DNA of 64,000 nt from assembly GCA_018673925.1 (NCBI GenBank), contig JABHBL010000039.1, forward strand, positions 19,446 to 83,445. The letters run 5' to 3'. Below are positions 34,901 to 42,678 of this stretch, piece after piece. The position numbers and the translations under genes are program-made. Origin of the DNA: Fidelibacterota bacterium. Lineage in GTDB: Bacteria > Fidelibacterota > UBA8477 > JABMPR01. Position 1 is the first letter of the stretch. Each line of letters starts with the position of its first letter. The notes below the pieces were generated by a model. It was given only the letters and a program-made list of their open reading frames with translations. It ran no database searches and was not told the origin of the DNA.

Positions 34901-35571
34901 GATGATGGATTATCCTGATCGTAACGATAATTTCGGATTTCGTAAGTTTTCAAATTCAGGACACTCAGCCCATTTAGAGTTGAAATCCAGAGTTGGTGAG
35001 CATGATCTTCGAGAAGCCCATAAACCACTGGATCTGCCAGCGTCTCGTCGTTTGTAATAAGGCTCTCTACCGGAACAGATATTCCTGTTTTGGGGTCTAA
35101 CCGAGAAAGTCCTCCGCCGGAAGTCCCGATCCAGATATAACCATTTTGATCCTCAATCAATCCCCAAATCGAACCTTTTCCAAGTGAAAGACTATCAGAG
35201 GGATTGTGAGGGTAATGGACAAAAGATTCAGTTTCATCGATATATTTGTTTAAGCCTGAAACATAGGTACCTATCCACAGATTGCCCTGACTATCAAGTA
35301 GGCTGGAATAGATTGAATTGGAGTTAATAGAAGTTGAGTCCATGGGATCTTGGCGAAACTGCTTAAAGTTGATGCCATCATAACGGTTGAGTCCATCTTC
35401 TGTCCCAAACCACATAAATCCATTTCTATCCGCTGTCACAGTCATCACACTATTCTGCGAAAGGCCAAGATTGATATCGATTGTTTCAAATTGAGGGGAG
35501 AGATGATCATGCGCCATGCTGAAACTGGCCAGGAAAAGAAGCGGGATGATTGATTGAGTTATTTTGTTCAT
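31945..35571 (-). CDS. Propeller-sensor histidine kinase (HisKA_2 type)
   Basis: 1208 residues from the ATG at 35571, chosen because AGGAAAAGC precedes it; an in-frame ATG 21 bases upstream lacks a site. Order: signal peptide, two seven-bladed-type reg_prop propeller halves (about 30-690, repeated WIGT-x-x-GGL units), Y_Y_Y domain (about 700-775, ending [19 protein letters not shown]), one TM helix ([19 protein letters not shown]), a coiled segment, a PAS domain (about 865-985), then [23 protein letters not shown] with the phosphoacceptor His and an HATPase domain to the end. No receiver domain is attached. It probably senses an extracytoplasmic glycan or polymer; the response regulator is not in the window. 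Confidence 0.9.
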   Translation of the reverse strand: [1208 protein letters not shown]

Positions 35572-35592
35572 ATGCTTTTCCTGACGGTTCAT

Positions 35593-35818
35593 TTGTTCAT
35601 GTCGCTGACAAATATTCTTAGAAAAAAAATCACAAACCTTTGAGTATCGTTAAGTCAAGAAATATAGTGTTAATCCCAAGACCTACAAAGGGTAGAAACG
35701 GTATAAACCAGGTTTTAGGAAGACCCGTTAAGACATGTTTGGGAGTTTGATTATCTAGCAGTATTTGGGAATAGGGGTGTAGGCGCTGGAGCCATTGTAT
35801 GGCATACCCGGTGGTAGT
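35593..35818 (-). other. Gap after rnc with an in-frame read-through ORF
   Basis: Directly after the rnc stop (TAG, 35821-35819), the same frame stays open for about 60 codons and ends in a TGA near 35640. It reads WLQRLHPYSQILLDNQ, then a hydrophobic stretch WFIPFLPFVGLGINTIF. There is no start codon or ribosome site in that frame. It may be chance or a gene remnant; I do not call it a gene. Confidence 0.3.
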
Positions 35819-36583
35819 CTATTTTTTATCGGAGAAAAAAACGTCCCAGTTTTTCAATGTATCTTCAGAGGCATGTTGGCTTGCCTCCTTTTTGTTTCGT
35901 CCCTCACCAAATCCAACGACAGTACCATCGATGATAACCTGGATCATGTATAGTGGATCGTGGTCTGGTCCTGTTGTTTTGGTTACTTCAAAAGCAGGAT
36001 TACCCATCTTCAAACGTTGGCATTTTTCAGCTAACTGACCTTTGTAGTTAAAGGATTGTAATTCAGCAGCGTAATCAGCCTTCCCGGAGATTACGTGTTT
36101 TTTGACCCAAATGGCAGCCGGTTCATACCCACCATCCATATAGATGGCTGCAATAAGTGATTCAATAACATCTGCCATGATGGAATCATTGTCCCGTTGT
36201 CCACCACGGCGACTGGAGTCGCTCAGAAGAATCCACTTCCCCAGATCTAGACGAAGCGCACATTCCGAGAGATAGTTACCGTTCACCAGAATGGTCCGGT
36301 ATTTTGTGAGGGTTCCCTCATTTAGATGGAGGTGTGTTTTGAAAAGATAATCTGAAACAACCAGCTGGAGAACTGCATCCCCGAGGAATTCAAGACGCTC
36401 ATATGAGTAGCGTATATTATTCTGGCTGGCAAATGAACTGTGGGTTAAAGCACGTTCCAGCAGATGAGGCTCGGCAAATGAATAGCCCAGGGCTTTTTCA
36501 ATTGTGGAAAGATTTTTTGCAAAGTGATCAGAGACCACCGGCTTCAAATCATTTTTCCTGAAGAGTTTCCCCAAAATCCTCAT
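35819..36583 (-). CDS. rnc: Ribonuclease III
   Basis: 254 residues. The catalytic domain (about 25-160) has the signature YERLEFLGDAVLQLVVSD, with catalytic Glu and Asp, and the second acidic patch DVIESLIAAIYMDGG. The dsRNA-binding domain is C-terminal (about 178-250; NYKGQLAEKCQRLKMGNPAFEV, GEGRNKKEASQHASEDTL). RNase III processes rRNA and structured mRNAs. It sits 10 bases after fabF, the conserved end of the fatty-acid cluster in many bacteria. Confidence 0.96.
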   Translation of the reverse strand: MRILGKLFRKNDLKPVVSDHFAKNLSTIEKALGYSFAEPHLLERALTHSSFASQNNIRYSYERLEFLGDAVLQLVVSDYLFKTHLHLNEGTLTKYRTILVNGNYLSECALRLDLGKWILLSDSSRRGGQRDNDSIMADVIESLIAAIYMDGGYEPAAIWVKKHVISGKADYAAELQSFNYKGQLAEKCQRLKMGNPAFEVTKTTGPDHDPLYMIQVIIDGTVVGFGEGRNKKEASQHASEDTLKNWDVFFSDKK

Positions 36584-36593
36584 AAGTGTAAGA

Positions 36594-37835
36594 TTAGGCC
36601 TTATATTCCTTTACCGCCAACACAGCATTGTGACCACCAAAACCGAAAGAATTACTAATTCCTGCTCTGACTTCACGTTGAACGGATACACCAGGTGTAT
36701 AGTTCAAATCACATTCATCACAGGGATTCTCATGGTGAATGGTCGGAGCGATTGTGTTGGTCATAACAGTTTTTACAAGAGCCGCCAGTTCAATTCCACC
36801 TGAAGCACCCAGGAGGTGACCCGTCATGGATTTTGTTGAACTTACCGAAAGCTTGTAGGCATGATCACCAAATACATTCTTTATAGCAATGGATTCGTTT
36901 TTATCATTGGCTGGTGTCGAAGTTCCATGGGCATTTATATAATCAATATCTGTGGGAATAAGATCGCCGTCTGCGAGTGCCATTTTCATGGCACGATTGG
37001 CTCCTTCACCACCTGAAGCAGGACTGGTGATATGATAGGCATCTGCTGTCATTCCAAAGCCAGACAGTTCGGCAAGGATGTTGGCACCCCTGGCTTGAGC
37101 ATGTTCAAGACTTTCAAGAACAAAGACACCGGCTCCTTCACCCATGACAAAGCCATCTCGGGCTTTATCAAATGGTCTGCTGGCAGAATCTGGATCAGGA
37201 TTAAAAGAGAGTGCCTTCATATTGGCAAAACCGGCAAAGCCCATGTGGGTAAGCGCAGCATCTGCACCACCACAGACCATGACATCTGCATCACCATAAC
37301 GAATCGCCCGCATACCAAGACCAACTGCATGAGCAGCAGTGGCGCAAGCTGAGTTTACCGAAAAATTTGGTCCTTTGAGTCCCCAGATAATTGAAACATA
37401 ACCAGCCGCAATATCTGGAATCATCATAGGAATAAAGAAAGGACTGACACGTCGATGTCCCCGCTTAATCAGCATGGCGTGTTGCTCTTCAAATGTATAC
37501 AGACCACCCACACCACTTCCGATGATGACACCCATACGGGTGGGATCTTCACTTGAAGTATCCAGACCACTTTGAGCAATTGCAGCCTTGGCTGAATGCA
37601 CAGAATAGCGCGTAAAAGGATCCATGCGGCGTGCTTCTTTAAAATCAACTACATCGTCAATGAGAATTTCATCTTTTGCGGTGGCTGCTACAGTAGCATT
37701 GTAGCCTTCTTCCACCAACCAATCCTGGGTGGTTACTCCATTTGTTCCGGCAACCAGATTGTTCCAAAATTTATCAATTTCATTCCCCAGGGGTGAGACG
37801 ACCCCCATTCCAGTAATAACAACACGCTTATTCAT
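36594..37835 (-). CDS. fabF: 3-oxoacyl-[ACP] synthase II
   Basis: 413 residues, normal length. The Cys-His-His triad is visible: NSACATAAHAVG (Cys about 165), NAHGTSTPAND (His about 304) and STKSMTGHLLGASG (Lys and His about 335-340). It condenses malonyl-ACP with acyl-ACP in chain elongation. Ribosome site AAGGGAG precedes the ATG. A terminator-like hairpin lies between acpP and this gene (37848-37911), so fabF should be expressed below acpP. Confidence 0.97.
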   Translation of the reverse strand: MNKRVVITGMGVVSPLGNEIDKFWNNLVAGTNGVTTQDWLVEEGYNATVAATAKDEILIDDVVDFKEARRMDPFTRYSVHSAKAAIAQSGLDTSSEDPTRMGVIIGSGVGGLYTFEEQHAMLIKRGHRRVSPFFIPMMIPDIAAGYVSIIWGLKGPNFSVNSACATAAHAVGLGMRAIRYGDADVMVCGGADAALTHMGFAGFANMKALSFNPDPDSASRPFDKARDGFVMGEGAGVFVLESLEHAQARGANILAELSGFGMTADAYHITSPASGGEGANRAMKMALADGDLIPTDIDYINAHGTSTPANDKNESIAIKNVFGDHAYKLSVSSTKSMTGHLLGASGGIELAALVKTVMTNTIAPTIHHENPCDECDLNYTPGVSVQREVRAGISNSFGFGGHNAVLAVKEYKA

Positions 37836-37847
37836 GGTACTCCCTTA

Positions 37848-37911
37848 TAAAAAAACTGGATTCACTGTTAAGTCGGGATTTGACCCCAGACCCCTCAGTG
37901 AACCCAGTTTT
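37848..37911 (-). terminator. Terminator/attenuator between acpP and fabF
   Basis: On the minus strand, AAAACTGG-x-TTCACTG pairs with CAGTGAA-x-CCAGTTTT (15 pairs, one mismatch) around a loop that can itself form a short G/C hairpin, followed by a run of seven T. It lies after the acpP stop and ends about 13 bases before the fabF ATG. Partial termination here would give the excess of acyl carrier protein mRNA that cells need. Confidence 0.7.
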
Positions 37912-37935
37912 ATTTCAGAATATTTTGACTAAAGC

Positions 37936-38169
37936 TTATCCAAGCTTACTGTCAACGTACTGAACGGCCTTCCCAACAGTTGTGATGGTTTCAGCATCTT
38001 CATCGGGAATTTCAATATCGAAGACTTCTTCGAACTGCATGATGAGTTCAACGGTATCAAGTGAGTCTGCACCGAGATCGTCAATAAATGAAGCATCTTC
38101 AGTGATCTTTGCGGCATCAACACCTAATTTTTCGACAATAACGTCACGTACTTTTTCAAAGGTTGACAT
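37936..38169 (-). CDS. acpP: Acyl carrier protein
   Basis: 77 residues, very acidic. The phosphopantetheine attachment Ser is in [15 protein letters not shown] (Ser36-37 region), the canonical DSL motif. It carries acyl chains between the Fab enzymes encoded on both sides. A strong AGGAGGAAGG ribosome site precedes the ATG, matching the high demand for this protein. It lies 27 bases after fabG. Confidence 0.98.
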   Translation of the reverse strand: MSTFEKVRDVIVEKLGVDAAKITEDASFIDDLGADSLDTVELIMQFEEVFDIEIPDEDAETITTVGKAVQYVDSKLG

Positions 38170-38196
38170 ATAGTTCCTTCCTCCTAACTTTCAATT

Positions 38197-38946
38197 CTAT
38201 CCTTGCATGACCAGGCCGCCATCAACATTGAAGACCTGACCTGTGATATATCCAGCTTGCTCGGAACCTAAAAAAGCTACCAAATTGGCAACATCCTGAG
38301 GTTCTCCAATACGACCCAGTGGGATCTGTGCAAACAATTTTTCCTTGGCATCGTCTGTGATCGCGTCTGTCATATCGGTGGCAATATAACCAGGTGCAAC
38401 GGCATTCACAGTGATTCCTCTTGACCCAACTTCCTTAGACAGAGACTTGGTAAACCCAATAATACCAGCCTTTGAAGCAGCATAATTGGCTTGTCCAGCA
38501 TTTCCCATTTGTCCAACTACAGAAGTAATATTTATAATGCGACCCCCCCGCAATTTTAAAAAATTTCTTAACAGTGCTTGAGACATATTGAAGACACTTT
38601 TAAGATTGATATTCATGATATCATCCCATTGGTCTTCCTTCATACGCATCATGAGATTGTCTCGAGTAATTCCAGCGTTGTTTACCAATACATCTACCTG
38701 GCCAAATGCTTCCAAAGCAGCGGCACTTAAAGCTTTACAATCATCCATGGATGAAACATCGGCAGCAACACCCAGACAGGTATACCCCTGGGCTTCAAAT
38801 TCTTCCTGAACCTGTTGACAATCTTCAGCTTTGCGACTGCTGACCACTACTTTTGCTCCCAGTTCAGCCAAAGCTAAGGCTATCTGGTGACCAATACCCC
38901 TCGTGGATCCTGTGACGACAACAACTTTCCCCTGATAATCGATCAT
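38197..38946 (-). CDS. fabG: 3-oxoacyl-[ACP] reductase
   Basis: 249 residues, classical short-chain dehydrogenase. Cofactor loop TGSTRGIG near residue 12, NNAG motif near 88, and the catalytic Ser-Tyr-Lys set in NITSVVGQMGNAGQANYAASKAG. It reduces the beta-keto group of acyl-ACP with NADPH. Its ATG overlaps the fabD stop (ATGA), so translation is coupled. Confidence 0.97.
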   Translation of the reverse strand: MIDYQGKVVVVTGSTRGIGHQIALALAELGAKVVVSSRKAEDCQQVQEEFEAQGYTCLGVAADVSSMDDCKALSAAALEAFGQVDVLVNNAGITRDNLMMRMKEDQWDDIMNINLKSVFNMSQALLRNFLKLRGGRIINITSVVGQMGNAGQANYAASKAGIIGFTKSLSKEVGSRGITVNAVAPGYIATDMTDAITDDAKEKLFAQIPLGRIGEPQDVANLVAFLGSEQAGYITGQVFNVDGGLVMQG

Positions 38947-39857
38947 GATATTACCTCCAATTGTTCTTGGTTTGCGACACCGCCAGTTGGCATATCTCGG
39001 TGAATGCGTTTTACCAATCCCTGAAGTACTTTTCCAGGACCGATTTCAACAATTTCCTCAACACCATCCTTAACCATATATTGAACTGTATCCTCCCAAA
39101 GAACAGGATTTTCTAACTGCTCAATCAGATTGTTTTTTATTTTGGCTGGATCTGATGTGGGGCTGGCATCCACATTGGCTACGACAGGAACTTTTGCCTT
39201 CTTAAACTTAGTCTTCTCAATAATGACACTCAGGTCATCCTTGGCGGGTGCCATCAGGGGTGAGTGGAACGCACCACTCACATTCAGAGCAAGCGCTTTA
39301 CGCGCTCCTAAATTCTTGGCAATTTCCATGGCATAATGAACGGCTACGGTCTCACCTGAGATGACAATTTGTCCAGGTGAGTTGTAATTTGCTGCCTGCA
39401 CGATACCCCTTAAGGAGGCATGTTTGCACACCTTGGTAATATCCTTGCGGGACATATTCAGAATGGCTGCCATGGTTCCAGTTTGGCTTTCTCCAGCTGC
39501 CTGCATGCCCTCAGAACGTACCTTCACAATTGAGAGTGCATCTTCAAAACTGAGTACACCTGCTGCGAACAGAGCTGAGAATTCACCAAGACTATGACCA
39601 GCGGTCATGGAAAATTCGTAGGATTTTGGTAGAAGCGTAAAAAGAGCGGCTGAGGTAACAAATAAAGCAGGCTGGGTTACCTTGGTTTCTGTCAAAGCTT
39701 CCAGAGGACCATTGAAACTGACATCTGCAACATCAAAGCCAAGAATTTCATTGGCTATGGTGTACATATCTTTTACCGATTGATGCTTGTCAAATATATC
39801 TTGACCCATTCCAACATACTGGGATGCCTGGCCTGGAAATACGAGAGCACGTTTCAT
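38943..39857 (-). CDS. fabD: Malonyl-CoA:ACP transacylase
   Basis: 304 residues. It opens with ALVFPGQASQYVGMG, has the nucleophile Ser in TAGHSLGEFSALFAAG near residue 90 and the catalytic His in SGAFHSPLM near 198. It loads malonyl groups onto ACP. It starts 3 bases after the fabH stop and overlaps fabG by four bases, within the same operon. Confidence 0.97.
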   Translation of the reverse strand: MKRALVFPGQASQYVGMGQDIFDKHQSVKDMYTIANEILGFDVADVSFNGPLEALTETKVTQPALFVTSAALFTLLPKSYEFSMTAGHSLGEFSALFAAGVLSFEDALSIVKVRSEGMQAAGESQTGTMAAILNMSRKDITKVCKHASLRGIVQAANYNSPGQIVISGETVAVHYAMEIAKNLGARKALALNVSGAFHSPLMAPAKDDLSVIIEKTKFKKAKVPVVANVDASPTSDPAKIKNNLIEQLENPVLWEDTVQYMVKDGVEEIVEIGPGKVLQGLVKRIHRDMPTGGVANQEQLEVIS

Positions 39858-39860
39858 GAA

Positions 39861-40859
39861 TTACCCTTTCTTGCTTGGTCCGTAGCGCAATAAAATACTG
39901 CCCCAGGTATACCCGGCACCAAATGCAGCAAAAAGCACAAGGTCACCATCTTTTATGCGCCCATCACGGACAACTTCATCCAATCCCAGGGGAAGCGTAC
40001 CAGCAGTGGTATTGCCGTATTTATCGATGTTAAGTAAGACCTGCTCATCTTTGAAGCCTGCCTTGCGAGCGGCAACATCGATGATGCGTTTATTTGCCTG
40101 ATGTGGGATGAATATTCCAACATCTTCAGCTTTCAAATTGTTTTTCTCAAGAATTTCAGCACTGACATTGGCCATATCATTGGAGGCACGTTTGAAAACG
40201 CTGCGTCCATCCTGGTAGATAAAATGCTCTCGGGCATCAACAGTGGCATGGGTAGCTGGTTTCCGACTTCCACCAGCCTTCATGTGCAATGCATCAGCAC
40301 CGCTACCATCGATGTGGAGGATATCATCAATCATTCCAAAATTTTCATCTTCCGTAGGCTCGAGGAGAACAGCACCCCCACCATCACCAAAGAGAATACA
40401 GGTATTACGATCGGTATAGTCCAGGATAGAACTCATGGTATCCACACCCACGACAATAACCTTTTTTGAACCGGTCTGGATGAGAGAGGAACCAGATTTG
40501 AGGGCAAAAAGAAAACCTGAGCAGGCACCTGACAGATCATATCCCCAGGCATTGTGCGCTCCAATTTTTTCCTGGATCAATGCAGCAGTTGAGGGGAAAA
40601 GCATGTCCGGGGTGACAGTTGCTACGATAATAGCATCAATCTCTTCCGCTTTAGTTCCTGTTTCGGCTAATAACTTGTTTACAGCACTCACACTCATATC
40701 GGAACTGGCTTCACCTTCAGCTGCGACACGTCTTTCTTTAATACCTGTTCTACTCTGGATCCATTCGTCGTTGGTGTCCACCATTTTTTCCAAATCAAAA
40801 TTTGTAATTACTTTTTTAGGTACATAGGAGGCAACTCCAGTTATTGCAGCACGGATCAT
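39861..40859 (-). CDS. fabH: 3-oxoacyl-[ACP] synthase III
   Basis: 332 residues. The catalytic Cys is in YDLSGACSGFLFAL near residue 113, the His in FIPHQANKRII near 249 and the Asn in YGNTTAGTLPL near 279. DTNDEWIQSRTGIKERR near residue 30 is characteristic. It starts fatty-acid synthesis by condensing acetyl-CoA, or branched acyl-CoA in some phyla, with malonyl-ACP. It follows plsX by 17 bases. Confidence 0.97.
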   Translation of the reverse strand: MIRAAITGVASYVPKKVITNFDLEKMVDTNDEWIQSRTGIKERRVAAEGEASSDMSVSAVNKLLAETGTKAEEIDAIIVATVTPDMLFPSTAALIQEKIGAHNAWGYDLSGACSGFLFALKSGSSLIQTGSKKVIVVGVDTMSSILDYTDRNTCILFGDGGGAVLLEPTEDENFGMIDDILHIDGSGADALHMKAGGSRKPATHATVDAREHFIYQDGRSVFKRASNDMANVSAEILEKNNLKAEDVGIFIPHQANKRIIDVAARKAGFKDEQVLLNIDKYGNTTAGTLPLGLDEVVRDGRIKDGDLVLFAAFGAGYTWGSILLRYGPSKKG

Positions 40860-40876
40860 ATTATTTCCCTGATTGG

Positions 40877-41917
40877 TTAGTGGTGGATGATTTGTTCGTC
40901 CATATCCGTATAAACGATGTTGGATAGGGATTTCGTTATTTCCTGTTCAATGGCATCGATCATATTCGATTTTATAAGGCTTTGGGCTTCAAAAAGAGCT
41001 GCCTTAATGGCTTTCTCATTTGAAGATCCATGGGCTATGAGGGAAATACCCTTGATGCCAAGTAAGGGTGAACCGCCATAATTGTTGGGGTCAAAAATGC
41101 CCATTAGTTCAGTAAAGACTGGTTTGATAAGACGGGCACCTAAAAGTCTACTGGGACGATCAATTCTTCTCTTGATCATACTAAACAAAGTTTTAAATGT
41201 ACTCTCGGCTAACTTTAGTGAGACGTTACCAGTAAATCCATCGGTCACAATGACATCAAATTTATCGAAAAAGATGTCTCGGCCTTCAGCATAGCCCTTA
41301 AAATTCAGACTGGAATCTTCCAGGAGTCGCTTGGCCTCTCGGACCAGGGAGGTCCCCTTCTCAGCTTCTTCACCAATACTCATGAGTCCGACGCGGGGCT
41401 TGTCAGTTTTGGTTAGATAGCGGTGCACGATGCTACCCATGATTCCGAATTGGAGTAAATTTTTTGGTTTGGCTTCAGCAACTGCACCGACATCGAGTAA
41501 GAGGGTTGCACCTTTTTCATGAGGCATAAAGGCTCCCACTGCAGGACGATCAACTCCAGGGATGCGACCCAGAGAGAGAAGGGAATAGGTCATGGTAGCG
41601 CCAGTATTCCCAGCCGAGATAAAAGCGTCGGCCTCGTTTGTTTTAACTAACCCGATACCAACACGCATTGAAGAATCTTTTTTTTCTTTATAGGATTTGG
41701 TGGGTGATTCATCCATGGTAACGACCTGGGAGGCATGCTGAATATGTAGCCGAGGACTTTCAAAAGATCTGGATTGAAGCTCATGGCGAATAAGGTCTTC
41801 CTTGCCAACCAGTATGACTTCACCAATACTTTTGGGATCATTCAAATATTGAATTGCCCCTTCGATATTGATAAAAGGGGCATTATCGCCCCCCATACTA
41901 TCAACCACGATTTTCAT
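40877..41917 (-). CDS. plsX: Phosphate acyltransferase PlsX
   Basis: 346 residues from the ATG at 41917 (MKIVVDSMGGDNAP); a TTG 12 bases upstream overlaps the rpmF stop and is an alternative. Family motifs include SAGNTGATM, LLDVGA and VTDGFTGNVSLKLAE. PlsX makes acyl phosphate from acyl-ACP for phospholipid synthesis with PlsY. The order rpmF-plsX-fabH-fabD-fabG-acpP-fabF-rnc is the widespread arrangement. Confidence 0.96.
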   Translation of the reverse strand: MKIVVDSMGGDNAPFINIEGAIQYLNDPKSIGEVILVGKEDLIRHELQSRSFESPRLHIQHASQVVTMDESPTKSYKEKKDSSMRVGIGLVKTNEADAFISAGNTGATMTYSLLSLGRIPGVDRPAVGAFMPHEKGATLLLDVGAVAEAKPKNLLQFGIMGSIVHRYLTKTDKPRVGLMSIGEEAEKGTSLVREAKRLLEDSSLNFKGYAEGRDIFFDKFDVIVTDGFTGNVSLKLAESTFKTLFSMIKRRIDRPSRLLGARLIKPVFTELMGIFDPNNYGGSPLLGIKGISLIAHGSSNEKAIKAALFEAQSLIKSNMIDAIEQEITKSLSNIVYTDMDEQIIHH

Positions 41918-41925
41918 TTTTGGAA

Positions 41926-42108
41926 TCAAACTTCTTTAGGAATGGTAACCTGTTTTCCCTTGTAATATCCGCAATGGGGACAAACACGGTGTGGTAATTT
42001 TGGTTCGCTGCAGTTTGAGCAGGTGATAAGACCAGCGAGGGACGCCTTCCAGTGAGTGCGACGTTTATCCCTTCTGGCCCGCGAGGTTTTTCTTTTTGGT
42101 ACAGCCAC
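41926..42108 (-). CDS. rpmF: 50S ribosomal protein L32
   Basis: 60 residues, basic N terminus [20 protein letters not shown] and an intact zinc ribbon: CSNC and CPHC at about residues 30-47. The zinc-binding C+ form is therefore present. It lies 13 bases after the yceD-like gene, as in most bacteria. Confidence 0.97.
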   Translation of the reverse strand: MAVPKRKTSRARRDKRRTHWKASLAGLITCSNCSEPKLPHRVCPHCGYYKGKQVTIPKEV

Positions 42109-42121
42109 GAGTAAAAATCTC

Positions 42122-42604
42122 CTATTCGTTGAACAAATCTTTTAGCTTAGCCCAGCGTTCATCCGGTTTCTCTCGTGGTTTGATTATTTTTTGCAGTTCT
42201 TCTCCTGCTTTACAATCAGTACCACATCGATGTGAAATGGGGATGGCCAACAACACGGCATCATGGACAAGAGGATAGAGATCATATTCTGCCTGGTGAG
42301 CAGGAACATGAAACATCTCATCTCCTTCGTAAGACTCCAGATACTTGGAATCAAAAGTTAGCATGACTTTAATTTCACTCTTCAGGGTGTCTTCAAACTC
42401 CTCCATGCCGGACTCACATATAAAGAGACCCGTACAAGAAATATTCCCGTGTAGATAAAAATTTTGACCCTGTCGGTCGATGCCTAACTTCAATTCAAAC
42501 TGGAGTGGTTTCCACTCGATGCTTTTATCTTGTTGTAGCTGTGCTACGCTGTCAAAGATCTGCTCTGATTTGCCTCTCGGCAATGTGTTCAGTACTATCT
42601 TCAT
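42122..42604 (-). CDS. yceD: DUF177 (YceD) family protein
   Basis: 160 residues from the ATG at 42604; a GTG four codons upstream is possible. It has the DUF177 pattern: a first Cys in [18 protein letters not shown] and the [14 protein letters not shown] segment at the C terminus (the family's C-x-x-C-K-G-LC-like zinc region), followed by the RWAKLKDL terminus. YceD homologues act in 23S rRNA or L32-linked ribosome assembly and are encoded just before rpmF, as here. Confidence 0.88.
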   Translation of the reverse strand: MKIVLNTLPRGKSEQIFDSVAQLQQDKSIEWKPLQFELKLGIDRQGQNFYLHGNISCTGLFICESGMEEFEDTLKSEIKVMLTFDSKYLESYEGDEMFHVPAHQAEYDLYPLVHDAVLLAIPISHRCGTDCKAGEELQKIIKPREKPDERWAKLKDLFNE

Positions 42605-42678
42605 TGTCAAAGCCACGCAATATAGATGGGAGTTATTCGCATGTCAAACGTTTAACTTATTGAGAAATCAGCAGCCTA

